Assembly (NCBI GenBank): GCA_934045905.1
Contig: OW203762.1
Coordinates: forward strand, 19,748,345 to 19,812,344
Source: Leuctra nigra
Taxonomy: Eukaryota > Arthropoda > Insecta > Plecoptera > Leuctridae
DNA: 64,000 nucleotides
Reading direction: 5' to 3'
A program made the translations under genes and the position numbers. Every line of letters begins with the position of its first letter. The first letter of the stretch is position 1. Positions 34,901 to 44,000 of the stretch are shown piece by piece. The notes under the pieces were generated by a model that saw only the letters and a list, made by a program, of their open reading frames with translations, made no database searches and had not been told where the DNA came from.

Positions 34901-35404
34901 ACCTTGTTATTTATCAATGAGATCGGATTCTGAGCTCACCTACTAGAGGTAGATGACGAGTTAGCATAGACTTCATCGGATGATGCAATCACATTTTCTT
35001 CAGCCAATCAATTTCTTTAAAATACCGTTTCATCATTTGTTGAGCGTACATTGAAGGCGAAGGATAAGTACCTGCGTTGATGGCGGGCAGTCCACAGTCT
35101 GGGCGTTGACCGGTACGCTGACGAACACCCCTAGCGGCTCGTTGGGCGCCAGCGGGTTCCTCGCCTGCATGACGAAGCCCTGGAACGGGCTCCTCTGTGG
35201 TGACGTCACCGACACGATCAGAGTGCTGCCCTGCGCGACGCTCGGCGTCTGCGCCACGATGCTGTAGATCAGTGGCGACGACTGCGCAGCGGCGCCGGGA
35301 TGCTTAGGAGCCAGCGTCACGCAGGCAGACGCCGGGGCGCCGCTGCTGTAGGCGTCCAGCGTCGTCGCCGTCGACAGCAGCACGACGAGGAAGTGGAAGA
35401 GCAT
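22767..35404 (-). CDS. FRRS1: Gene A: ferric-chelate reductase 1-like protein (Reeler-DOMON-cytochrome b561), 11 coding exons
   Basis: Exons (high to low coordinate): 35404-35072, 33588-33497, 31977-31806, 31259-31050, 30421-30320, 29594-29435, 28751-28522, 24758-24515, 23715-23603, 23392-23273, 22907-22767. All introns are GT/AG, and the joined frame is open for 638 codons to a TAA. Visible order: signal peptide (1-18), Reeler domain (about 19-165), a Thr/Pro/Arg linker (about 168-199), DOMON domain (about 205-350), cytochrome b561 core (about 385-552), a basic Ser-rich tail, and a last membrane segment (about 603-621). His residues lie where the family binds two b haems: RLHAAFM, NNPHAILG, FNWCHWLVGNAAH and FHVLMH. 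In this family the protein is a transmembrane ascorbate-dependent ferric reductase; that function is inferred. Human FRRS1 is of similar size. The start follows an acceptor-like CAG one base upstream, so a 5' UTR exon probably lies further up. Gene B downstream is its tandem paralogue. Confidence 0.9.
23273..23392 (-). CDS. FRRS1: Gene A exon 10: cytoplasmic Ser-rich tail
   Basis: 40 codons, phase 0. The segment is polar and rich in Ser, Arg and Pro (SSEKTSSKRVS, SSRNPLQTQ). Its start and end (SEK.S, DAP) are conserved with B while the middle diverges. Confidence 0.85.
23603..23715 (-). CDS. FRRS1: Gene A exon 9: last b561 helices
   Basis: 113 nt. It encodes VTIFFATKLTKAEVP, then WLDWIIVSYVAFHVLMHLTL, a membrane helix with two histidines. 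It ends in phase 0 at TCG|GTAAGT. Confidence 0.9.
24515..24758 (-). CDS. FRRS1: Gene A exon 8: central cytochrome b561 helices
   Basis: 244 nt ending in phase 1. It starts WHRMTMLLTWSLTIAAFI, then has SSANNPHAILGT, QPFMAALRP and FNWCHWLVGNAAHILA. The PHAILG and AAH histidines are family haem ligands. Intron 7 upstream of it carries the LINE. Confidence 0.93.
24968..28326 (+). mobile_element. Non-LTR retrotransposon (LINE, CR1/Jockey-type), probably 5' truncated
   Basis: It contains an open EN/RT frame, a 3' UTR of about 330 bp with AATAAAG, and a (TTA)n tail at 28309-28324. It sits antisense in intron 7 of gene A. There is no ORF1. The frame is open from 24968, after an in-frame TGA. The left boundary is approximate. 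Confidence 0.85.
25052..27988 (+). CDS. LINE endonuclease/reverse transcriptase (ORF2-like)
   Basis: The frame is uninterrupted for 978 codons. The N-terminal third is an APE-type endonuclease: LNVRSL, LTETWLSP, MGDFNVN and TDHNLIS supply the usual N, E, D and H residues. The middle is a reverse transcriptase: LDFSKAFDTLDHKLL, SGVPQGSVLGPLLFTIY and the catalytic YADDTQVYA. The C-terminal region ends with a FSYVAATLYNSLPD motif common in CR1/Jockey-group LINEs. In this family the protein nicks target DNA and copies its RNA there. The first codon given is TTG. No in-frame ATG lies between 24968 and the endonuclease start, so the true N-terminus is probably missing. The intact frame suggests a recent insertion. 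Confidence 0.92.
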   Translation: MLHIGCLNVRSLLSGFDELIDLFSSCDFDIIGLTETWLSPCTPSADISFPGYSFIRLDRAEEDDGVQARTRRGGGVGFFIRDSLKHKIIPQKSKSKKVNQLEQLWISVKIKKKTIALGVCYKPPTANQMCIHSLDGVLSNMSIESDNIILMGDFNVNLISKNPDSTILLDYMDSFALQQVIEEPTRIATTSASTTSSLIDHMYIRDTSTVVDTAVIDTSDILDTRGRRITDHNLISCTLRCARPKKLAKTWSYRDFSKLDPDTFYDHASNIAWSDIHLITSLDEKVELLNQNILTLVNTHVPMKIVKATKPKTPWLTDSLRLMMKKRDSILVKWRRSKEVAHWNTYKQLRNFITGAVQREKKAYIAEELKKCKGDSRLFWSKIKSWGMHSSKNSNDSALPDHLSDPDKINDYYIEAVGHELVSSDALNYYITGTNTPGVTDSKALMFRLSTVSAEDVQKALQDIKSKSAGMDEISVKMLQLCLPHCIDSITHICNESMLNSSFPSLWKEGIVFPLPKVTQPETFKDLRPITLLPILSKVLEKLVAIQLKGYLERNQLLPDSQSGFRKNRSTVTTLLDITDDALSARDSSNVTSLVLLDFSKAFDTLDHKLLLHILAYMGFDSNTVDWFRSYLLDRVQRVRVIKNDTHLLSNPLKPKSGVPQGSVLGPLLFTIYTAKLCEVVQHCKVHTYADDTQVYASFPPADTLSFVQKINEDLEKIRLFATDHGLVLNPSKSSSMLLGSSLQRSRAIQQGFELSLNNCTLPIVDVARNLGLWLDSDMRFEAHVKKICQNAVGKLKALYRFKDLISTPAKLQLSEALILSKLNYCDVIYGPNITKYTSAKLQRIQNCCVRFVLSLRRNDWQHITPFINSMRWLKLENRRKLHTICLVHKLNKSKQPAYLSSKLNYRRNLHGRNLRHKSTLNINHHKTAKYKGSFSYVAATLYNSLPDRIKTINNDVSFKKVAKMFLLDQQGAIVRRG
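28522..28751 (-). CDS. FRRS1: Gene A exon 7: linker and first cytochrome b561 helix
   Basis: 230 nt. A loop with LSVGGSVGSKSK leads into the helix LLRLHAAFMIAAWIGFASIG, whose His is a candidate haem ligand. It continues LLARYFKQTW and ends GKDQWFA in phase 0. Gene B has an exon of the same length and phase. Confidence 0.9.
29435..29594 (-). CDS. FRRS1: Gene A exon 6: end of the DOMON domain
   Basis: 160 nt ending in phase 1 at GGAT|GTAAGT. It encodes YGVELKYSN, YCQFTRP and DLDKTPYYLMLATGP, the usual last strands of a DOMON domain in this family. Confidence 0.88.
30320..30421 (-). CDS. FRRS1: Gene A exon 5: middle of the DOMON domain
   Basis: 34 codons, phase 0. The translation opens GADSVVQCVDVGDRVILATS and contains SWNIDGATSNQVVEN. 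It aligns with exon 3 of gene B (GDDSVAQCVDVFG). Confidence 0.88.
30820..30852. repeat. (GAT)n microsatellite
   Basis: About ten GAT units, in intron 4 of gene A. Confidence 0.9.
31050..31259 (-). CDS. FRRS1: Gene A exon 4: first half of the DOMON domain
   Basis: 70 codons, phase 0 at both ends. It shows the DOMON opening pattern GCGEGTKSCYAIPTGC, then EYVFEL, and ends YIAIGLSDDTKM. The DDxxM methionine is the likely haem ligand by analogy with cytochrome-type DOMON domains, which is an inference. Confidence 0.9.
31484..31700. mobile_element. MITE (family M3), copy 1
   Basis: GTACACTCGGCCAAACAAAA on the left, and the inverted TTTTGTTTGGCCAAGTGTAC on the right; the arms extend through TTGAACGTT. 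It lies in intron 3 of gene A. The interior TCACCTACTAGAG is shared with 34851-35053. Confidence 0.75.
31806..31977 (-). CDS. FRRS1: Gene A exon 3: end of Reeler and Thr/Pro linker
   Basis: 172 nt between TTCCAG|GGGC and CAG|GTGCGT. It encodes the last Reeler residues (TVLQDYSTYWPGV), then SLTDNSGQSAG, then a Thr/Pro/Arg linker ending LRPDQPVQ in phase 0. The second half of this exon is the part that survives, fused to the leader, in gene B. Confidence 0.87.
32586..32895. mobile_element. Palindromic MITE in intron 2 of gene A
   Basis: AAAAAGGCGGCCCCTACTTT at the left and AAAGTAGGGGCCGCCTTTTT at the right. The inner arms CTGTGCCTCTAGTGA and CACTAGAGGCACAG also pair. Confidence 0.85.
33203..33242. 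repeat. 40-bp near-perfect palindrome
   Basis: AGTTCAACCTTTGAATATA is followed directly by its inverted copy with one mismatch. It lies in intron 2 of gene A. Confidence 0.8.
33497..33588 (-). CDS. FRRS1: Gene A exon 2: C-terminal part of the Reeler domain
   Basis: The acceptor CCCTCAG|AAT and donor TTCAA|GTGAGT bound 92 nt, ending in phase 2. The translation contains NVDFEWQAPADYIGTVVF, a typical Reeler C-terminal strand pattern. Gene B has no counterpart to this exon. Confidence 0.88.
34851..35053. mobile_element. MITE (family M3), copy 2
   Basis: The ends TGTACACCCAACAAATCAT and ATGATTTGTTGGGTGTACA-like (ATCATTTGTTGAGCGTACA) are inverted. The interior (CTCACCTACTAGAGG, TTCTTCAGCC) matches copy 1. 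It ends about 15 bp from the exon 1 donor of gene A. Confidence 0.65.
35072..35404 (-). CDS. FRRS1: Gene A exon 1: signal peptide and most of the Reeler domain
   Basis: Encodes residues 1-111. A hydrophobic leader (MLFHFLVVLLSTATTLDA) is followed by a Reeler-type start (YSSGAP) and a Reeler core (FQGFVMQAR, PLGVF). Cysteines are at SAC and VDC. The exon ends at CAG|GTACTT in phase 0. It is far more GC-rich than the surrounding introns. Confidence 0.9.
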
Positions 35405-35493
35405 TCTGTGCGGACAAACGTGTGTGTCAGTTGTGGATGATTCATGGGGAATCTACATAATTCCGAATCATGGCGTGGATATGAGTAAGCTAA

Positions 35494-35586
35494 GGTCGGT
35501 GACGGGCAAAGATGAACCCACTTGAGCATACAGCCAGGTAAATTCTGCTAGATACGGCTATATTTTCATCTTTGCCTGTCTAGACA
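35494..35586. mobile_element. Small foldback (GGTCGGTGAC family), copy 2
   Basis: AAGGTCGGTGACGGGCAAAG and the inverted CTTTGCCTGTCTAGAC flank about 50 bp. It resembles 3821-3912 in ends and in the GAACCC interior. Confidence 0.55.
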
Positions 35587-35696
35587 TTTGGGCTGTGCTA
35601 TAACCTGTGAAGTTAACGTCCGGAAAGGCCCGATCCTGATTTCAATTTCATATTTGTATTACAAGTTATAACTATATTGTTAGTTGTAACAGTATT

Positions 35697-36094
35697 TGTG
35701 ATGTGATCTGTGAAAAGGGACCTGTGGGTGAAAGAGTTAGTTTGCTGCAAAATGCAATGTGTTAAAATTGCTATTTTATCGATTTTCGGATTATGGCTTT
35801 ATCTGCTACCTAGTCGTGTTTTCTTCAATCTCTGTAAATACAAATACTAAAAAATAGTCTAAAAAAATTAAAAAAATTAAAAAAAATTGTTGTTTTACTA
35901 AAAACAAAATTGTCCTGCTTTTTAAGTTTGTGAATAACAAAATTTAAAAATATACAACTTTTTTTATTTATTATCAGAATTTAATTTTTTTTTTCTTATT
36001 TATTCCTCATTTTTTCCTCTTTCCAAAGAGCTAAAAAGCTGGAAATCACTATCCTTCACCCACAGGTCCCTCTTCACAGATCGCATCACATTTA
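35697..36094. mobile_element. MITE with 35-bp terminal inverted repeats
   Basis: GATGTGATCTGTGAAAAGGG with ACCTGTGGGTGAAAGAG on the left, and the inverted CACCCACAGGTCCC, TCTTCACAGATCGCATCACA on the right. The interior is very AT-rich and non-coding. Confidence 0.75.
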
Positions 36095-36217
36095 TAAAAT
36101 TGAGAACAAATAATTTGAACTATTTAATTTCGTCTCGGGTTTTGTAGCAGAATTCAGACAGCTGAGAACAAAGATGAACACTTTTGTTGTTAAAATATTG
36201 GATCGTTTCAATATTTG

Positions 36218-36322
36218 ATTGCAGAATTGTGTTGTTTTGTCCTGCATTTGATTGCAGAATTGTGTTGTATTGTCCTGCATTTGATTGCAGAATTGTGTTG
36301 TTTTGTCCTGCATTTGATTGCA
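36218..36322. repeat. 33-bp tandem repeat, about 3 copies
   Basis: The unit contains GATTGCAGAATTGTGTTG and TCCTGCATTT. ORFs across it on both strands are repeat translations. Confidence 0.9.
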
Positions 36323-37301
36323 GCAGTATTCGACCGGCATTGCTCCATGGCTTTGGGTTTCCTGCGGGTATTTGCGGTCAGGATGTTGATGGACGTCAAA
36401 CAGCTAAATGAGGCCAGACTTCGAGCAACTTCGAGTCAAGTCTGTCAGGAGGAAAGTCCCTTGTGATTGATTCGATATTAGGGACCTCATGCATAACTTT
36501 TCAGCATTTTCCAGAGCCGGGAAATACCGGCTTTCCGTTGAACCAATCCCCCCCCCCCCCCCCCCCCCCCCCCCACACAAATTATAAACGAGAACCATCG
36601 TGTCATTTCGCAATTCGCATACAATATATGTAGGACTTGGTGCAGTTTGCTGTTTACTCTTCAAATATAATTCTCAGATTGGTTTGAAAGTGGAAACGGA
36701 TTACCGAATGGCTGTCAATTCAATATGTTTCCTACAAACAAGTTGAGATTCTAATACAAATTTAGAACAAAATGAGATTTTAAAATATTTCGTAATGCTA
36801 CACACATACACCATGCTCATTTAACAACGATGTATTTTCTAATCGTAATTTATATTAAACACCGGGTCCACAACCTTTTTGACTAACACTTTGCCAAAAC
36901 AAATTGACACACCCAAAACAAAGATTCGAAATAATCAAACTCGACCAGTGTTACAGAAATACGCCAATGATTGCCGCTTCATGTTCATTTGTGCAGTACG
37001 CGAAAATAAATTTATGAAGAAACTAAATATATGTCACTACACAAAGTTATTACGAAAGATAAGTAAAACGTAGTCACCTTGAATTATTTACCTACAAACC
37101 GACAAAAACACTAAACTAATATTTCTTGACGAAACAACTTTCATCGACACTCGAACGACGAACTGTCATGCACAAGTACCACTGCGACACTGACCGAGAC
37201 CGGGCTGAACCTAGCCTTCCATCCTCCAGCCTTCGATCTAATACCAACCTTAAACTCAATAGGAATGAAATTCCAAAGCCGCTAGGTTCAGTATTCTCGT
37301 T

Positions 37302-37473
37302 ACAATATAGATGGCGACTCTGTCTAGTGGTGATAGTATTCTAGTTTGAATATAGATGGCGACTCTATTTACTCTTGTTCTGAATGTAATGTTTACTCTT
37401 TTTCTGTCGAGTGGTGACAGTATTCTAGTTTGCATATAGATGGCCACTCTATTTACTCTTGTTCTGAATGTAA
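37302..37473. repeat. Tandem duplication with ATAGATGGCGACTCT blocks
   Basis: Two long copies plus one partial copy of a block containing CTATTTACTCTTGTTCTGAA and GGTGACAGTATTCTAGTTTG. Confidence 0.8.
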
Positions 37474-37804
37474 TTTTAAATGTTACTTCATAATATGCAA
37501 TATTTAATGCAATATTTGTTTATTTGTAACCTTTGACCCTCTTCCGAGGAAATTGGTACATTCATGTTATATATTCTATATATGACACTTTTATTTTAGT
37601 AATAATTTAATTCTAATGAATTATAATCTACATTCAAAACTTATATTTGGTATTTAATATTCAATAGAATACTGAATATGACAGAGTTGATGGCAGTCGC
37701 CATAGGGTTATTGCACTTGAATATATAAGAATGCATGACTGCAAGTTAATTATTTCAATATATAAAAAATCATTTTTATCCTTTCTTATTGCGTTATTAT
37801 TGCA

Positions 37805-38042
37805 TTTGTTCACAAATTCAAACTTCATTAAATTTTGAAATATTATCATTTGTTTATATCTGGAAATCAGCTGAAGGAACCTATATTACAATAACAAATT
37901 GTATTGATTACGCAATAGTTATTTCGTTATTTTTTCACTTGCATTTGTTCACAAATTCAAACTTCACTAAATGTTTAAATATTATCTACATATTTGGGAT
38001 CTGGAAATCAGCTGAAGGAGCATACTTTACAATAACAAACCA
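37805..38042. repeat. Tandem duplication, period about 138 bp
   Basis: TTGTTCACAAATTCAAACTT and CTGGAAATCAGCTGAAGGA occur twice in the same order. Confidence 0.8.
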
Positions 38043-41000
38043 CAGTGATATTGTATAAAATTTTGCAATATGTTTTATTAATTTAAATATCAACCCAAAA
38101 TAAAACTACCTATTGGTTACCCTAAAATTACATATTAGTTAATAAAAATATTAAATATAAATTTCATTTTTGACACGATTGCTTTCAATAATTCCATATT
38201 TAAACTATTGTACAATTTAATAAAGATTTCCCTAGCTGAGCAATTTTTAATTCACATCGATTACTTATCAAATCTCAGTGACAATTTATAGGAATACAGT
38301 GGCCCATGTGTGATCTGACCGATCTGACCAAAATTCAGGAATAGCTCATATGCCGCATTCACAACATGACAAACAATGAGGACATTTGTTTGTGACCTCG
38401 ACCTTCCAAGGTTCTTCTTTGTCATCTTGCATCAATGGCATGCAGCGAGGGTTGTTTTCGGGGAAGCGCGTCGGGCTACCGGATGTCAATAAACATTAAG
38501 GGCCGCCGAGCGCGTATGTAGGTAGATTTCCGGACTTTTGCTTCGAGCTGATCATCAGCAAAGCAACCTTTTTCATACCCTGCGATCCCTTTTTTTACAA
38601 CACACCGTCGAGAGCTGTCTTCCATTCATGAAGGGTGTTTATGGCCGACAGACGCAGCTCGTGACAACAAAGGATCAATAATCCCTTTTATTAATTTTTT
38701 GTTCTTACTGATCAAATATAATTTCTATATTTTTGATCACACAGACAAAAGTCCTAATCGAAGGTAGTTCAAAGGTTTTTTATTTGTAAAATTTGGAGCA
38801 AAAATGACGAAACGTTGCAAGCTAAACTTGTTTTATAGACAAGTAATTGAAATTATTATGATTATTATGATAATACTGTATGATAATACAGTATACGTAA
38901 TATCAGTGTGATACTGATATAACTATAGTGTGTGATGTGATGATAATATAGTACTAATTATCGCCGTCAATCACAAAAATGAGTGTTACATTCCTACAAT
39001 AATAAACCAAAAGCATTATTGAAATTCGCCGCCGAATTTGACATTGTTTCAAGTCTAATCGATTTGTGTATGATTGACAAGTGATTGTAATGATGGTCGC
39101 ATGATTATGATATTATTTAAAAGTTTCAAATATTTATTGTTAGTAAACCTGGAGTGCTCTATGAGCACTATTTCGGATTTTTTAATGTACTAGTTGGTTT
39201 ATTGGGTATTTGTTGCGTCGACGTATTCTAGTAGAAAAACAGGAAGAAAATATTATATGATTTCTGCGGTGAGATAATATCAAATTAAAAAAAATCAGTT
39301 AGATGTTAAATATTGTACATCTGTTTTGAGTTCACAACCTTGTATCCATTCTACTGAGGTTTTAGTCGTGGTTTTCCTCAGTTTATAGAGCAAATGATGG
39401 GATGGTTCCCTTAGCTTAGTCCACGACAAATTCATGCTAAAGCATCCACGACCAATGCTGTACCAATGTTGTGACCAATGTGACGAATGTTGTAGATTCA
39501 GTTCCTCATATTCTCTAACACTGCAGTGCACTCCAATCATCTTAGTCCTCACCAATCACAAGTACCTATAAGTACATATCAGACGAGAATATCGATATAT
39601 AATGCAGCTAAGTAATACTCCGTCAATATTTCAGGTTACTTTTATAAATCGAAAGTTTAGTATTATTTGAAAATTAGTTTTCAATAACGAAGCACAAGCG
39701 CATTGGTTTGAAATAAATAGCATATTGTAACGAGTTTTTCAGGTTAATATCAATGTTATTTTATGTGTAAATATCAATTAATATGAATAAAATGTATCCA
39801 AATATAGCCACATCAATTCTTGCTAACCTGAACACTCCACAATCTCGTTGAAAGTTATAACAATAGTGTCTTTCTAATAGCCATTTCACTGCTTTTGCCA
39901 AAATTATAATTTTATAATGATTATGATTATCAGTTATCAACAACGATCATCAAAATGATCACAATTAAAAAATAGGTTTGATCGTAATGTGCCAAGTAGT
40001 GGAGTGCGAGATTTCAATAACTATGCAGGTAAATTAATGGTTGAAACCTTCCTCCCATTTTATGAGGGGGTATAATAAAGTTTATTATACGGTCAACCGA
40101 GACGAACAAAGCGACCCAAACATTCTGTGAGTTTCGACTGGCATCCCAAGTGAGCAGGCTGATATCGACACAAACTACAATTATTTTAATTTCAGTATTT
40201 ATTTTTTTCCTAATTAAATAATAATGACATTAAATTGTAACATAGTCAAGTCACAAATTATAATAATTTCGCATGTGCACAAAAAATACCGAGTTTTTAT
40301 ATTCATCCGTCTTCTGTGTGAATTGTGATTGATGAAAGAAAATGAATTTTTCATAAAAGTGTGCTCGCCATTCACAACTCACGTCTTATTAGAGCAAATT
40401 GATAGAACTCAATTAAATATCATAAAATCCTCTTACATAATGTACACTATTCACGCATGCGCATATCGCGTATGTCCGGGTGTCCTGTATGTCCTGTATG
40501 TCCGACAATGGAAAATAATCGAACTGTCATTTCAAAAAGTCAAAATGTCAGCACGAATCTTTATATCCACTTTCAAGTAAGTTATAACAATAATTCTTTC
40601 AAATAGGTAATATACAAAATCACATTCTACATACCAGATTGATGAATAACTCTGTTTCACTAACGTTTGACAGTAGTTTGAGAGAAATTACATGAGAAGC
40701 AAGAGTGTAGCCAACTTGCCAAGACGTGTAGCCCATGGAAAAACAGACAAGTTTCGAAACTTTCAATATTTGCGCAGTAGGCCGTGATATTTTTTTTACC
40801 TTGAACGAAAATTGGAATTAACTCTTGGGACCTTGACTTAGTAGAACCACGGGTAAAGATTATATTTTTGGGGTTGCAAAAGGGTGAGGGTTTAGGGGGG
40901 GGGGGGGGGGCGTAAGTGAACTTTTAAGCTCGAGTATACATACCTAACGTCGCAACTTCTCATTACTCATTAGTATATTGACAGTTACGTTTTGGGAATC

Positions 41001-41520
41001 AAAATTGTACTAAAGCGATCGATCGTTGATGTTTCAATTTCAATTTCAGTTATCTTTATTTGCATCTTTAAGTACAAAAAGGCGACATTCAGCAATGTGG
41101 GAATCGACTGAGTAGCTCAGCGGCTCCCTGCTGATCTGCCATGTAACCTGATGTGAATTCCTGATGTTGATGGGAATTGTGCAGAGATGCAGACTTTTAT
41201 TTCATCAGGAGGCAAGTAAGATCACGTGACAGATTTCAGTCAATGAGAGAGCTGCTCTGGTTTTATCTAAATTTGATAGAGATAGAGAGTATAGATCGAT
41301 AGAGTATGTTTTCTTAGAAACGTTTTTAAAATCTTTTTACCAAATTTTTTCATTTTTCATTTCTTATACTCATTGGGCCGTTATTTTTTTAAGTTGCGTA
41401 TTTGTTTCTGTATAATTCACTCATTTATGATTTCAGATTTGTAACTTGGATTCGTTTAGAAATTTGAATCTGTAGTAGATTTGTAATTCCCATGTAGGTA
41501 AACCTATTTGTTTTAGTAGT

Positions 41521-41975
41521 GTATAACGTCGCACTGTTCTGCAGCTAACCTATTATGATGATGGGAGATGATGGTGAATAGGAGGTAAAGATGGAAGGTG
41601 GGAAGGAGGCGGTCGTGGCCTATTAGTTGGGTATACCTTCCCAGCATTTGCCTGTCGACTGAGGTAATACCACGAACAAACCCGTCAGGAAGGACGCTTT
41701 TTAACAATTCCCAAACTTTGGTACGTAGTTGGTGATAAATTAATCATAAATTCGAATCACACAACTTAGATGATGGTGAATAGTAGGTAAATATGGAAGC
41801 AGGGAAGGAGGCGGTCGTGGCCTATTAGTTGGGTATACCTTCCCAGCATTTGCCTGTTCACTGAGGTAATACCACGAACAAAACTGTCAGGAAGAACGCT
41901 TTTTAACAATTCCCAAACTTTGGTAGTTGGTGATAAATTAATCAAAAATTCAAATCACACAACTTACAATTTGTA
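41521..41975 (-). repeat. S1 SINE copy with about 200-bp tandem duplication
   Basis: The S1 body (inverted: AACGTCGCACTGTTCTGCAG) is followed by GGAAGGAGGCGGTCGTGGCC. This and about 200 bp downstream are then repeated from about 41770. Confidence 0.7.
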
Positions 41976-42478
41976 AGCGGGTCCCTCTAGTAGCCCGATA
42001 ATGCCCGGTGTGACTTGACTAGGTGACATTGCCGTGAGTCTTCAGGTTCAGCTACAAATAATTGTGAAAGTCCAAATTTGGGTTTTAAAATCTCAACTGC
42101 TCCAACAGCCCAGACCATTCTAAAGTTTCCACCTGTCTTATTGACACAGTACAGGTCATTCATTATATAGACAATAGATGTACTGATTATGTTATGCAAC
42201 TAATATGCGCCATAATTACACAATTTAACAAACAAGAATATTAATTACAATATATAATAAATTTTAAATTTATCATTATCAAGCAATATCGTCGATGAAT
42301 AATAAAAACAAACTTAATTAGAGACTGACGCGAGGATTGAAGTTCATGATAATGGGATAATCAATAATCAATACCATTTTGTTGACTGTTAAAATAATCG
42401 CCTGTACAATACGACTGTATAATATTTTCAAAATATGCTGCAAAATAATAATTCAAAATATCTCATACTCATACTCGT

Positions 42479-43500
42479 GAAGACTGGGGGTGGATAATAG
42501 CCCCTCCATGCAAGCTCTACCATCGGCTGAAGACTGGGGATGGATAATAGCCCCTCCATGCAAGCTCTACCATCGGCTGAAGACTGGGGGTGGATAATAA
42601 CCCCTCCATGCAAGCTCTATAATCTGCTGAAGACTGGGGGTGGATAATAGCCCCTCCATGCAAGCTCTACCATCGGCTGAAGACTGGGGATGGATAATAG
42701 CCCCTCCATGCAAGCTCTACCATCGGCTGAAGACTGGGGGTGGATAATAACCCCTCCATGCAAGCTCTATAATCTGCTGAAGACTGGGGGTGGATGGTAG
42801 CCCCTCCATGCAAGCTCTACCACTGGTGAAGACTGGGCCCTCCAAGCAAGCTCTACCATCTGCTGAAGACTGGGGGTGGATGTAAGGCCCTCCAAGCAAG
42901 CTCTACCATCTGATGAAGACTGGGCCCTCCAAGCAAGCTCTACCATCTGCTGAAGACTGGGGGTGGATGTAAGAACCTCCAAGCAAGCTCTACCATCTGA
43001 TGAAGACTGGGCCCTCCAAGCAAGCTCTACCATCTGATGAAGACTGGGCCCTCCAAGCAAGCTCTACCATCTGATGAAGACTGGGCCCTCGAAGCACGCT
43101 CTACCATCTGATGAAGACTGGGCCCTTCAAGCAAGCTCTACCATCTGCTGAAGACTGGGGGTGGATGTAAGAACCTCCAAGCAAGCTCTACCATCTGATG
43201 AAGACTGGGCCCTCCAAGCAAGCTCTACCATCTGATGAAGACTGGGCCCTCGAAGCACGCTCTACCATCTGATGAAGACTGGGCCCTTCAAGCAAGCTCT
43301 ACCATCTGCTGAAGACTGGGGGTAGATGTAAGGCCCTCCAAGTAAGCTCTACCATATGATGAAGACTGGGGGTGGATGTAAGGCCCTCCAAGCAAGCTCT
43401 ACCATCTGATGAAGACTGGGGGTAGATGTAAGGCCCTCCAAGTAAGCTCTACCATATGATGAAGACTGGTGGTGGATGTTAGGCCCTCGCTGCAAGCTCC
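42479..43500. repeat. Minisatellite with mixed 50-bp and 37-bp units
   Basis: Units begin GAAGACTGGG and end CAAGCTCTACCATC. Long units carry a 13-bp insert (GGTGGATGTAAGG-like) missing from short units. The first third is nearly all 50-bp units; the rest mixes both lengths. Confidence 0.95.
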
Positions 43501-43609
43501 ATCGATAAGCCAAGTCACCCTGATCGGGTTGATAATATAATATTATAAGTGAGTTCAGGGTGAAATTATCTTTGTAGAGTGGTCACAATCATATTGTTGC
43601 AGGGACTTG

Positions 43610-44000
43610 AACCCAAATGAATAACGGTTCTGGTTCCGGTACCAAGTTTTTAAAAATAACGGTTCCGATTCCGATTCCATTAGGGTTCCAATCGGTTCCA
43701 TCAAATTCAGACAATTATTCAAATAATTTTTTTAATCGACTTTTGGGGACTTGTGCTCAGAAATGTCTAACATTAGACTTGGTGATCAATGATCATGTAT
43801 TTGAAAAACTGTAAATGGTATAGTAAATATTTTCAGATTTGACGGCAATAAAGTAAAATTTCGGTGAAATTCATTATTTAGAGAACCTTTGTGGAACCGT
43901 TATGGAACCCAAATAATATTTAATATTAATAAGGGTTCCGGTTCCGGTTCCACCTAAAAAATTAATATGGGTTCCGGTTCCGGTTCCAGTCCCCGTATTG
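43610..44000. repeat. GGTTCC-rich repeat
   Basis: Clusters of GGTTCCGGTTCC at both ends with unique AT-rich DNA between. Similar GATTCCGATTC runs occur near 32065. Confidence 0.5.

Noticed and set aside
36092..36466. Overlapping repetitive ORFs on both strands
   Set aside because: The 33-bp tandem repeat is free of stops in several frames; no coding signal.
42428..43060. Minus-strand ORFs with repeated GRACLEG residues
   Set aside because: Translation of the 37/50-bp minisatellite; no start context or family match.
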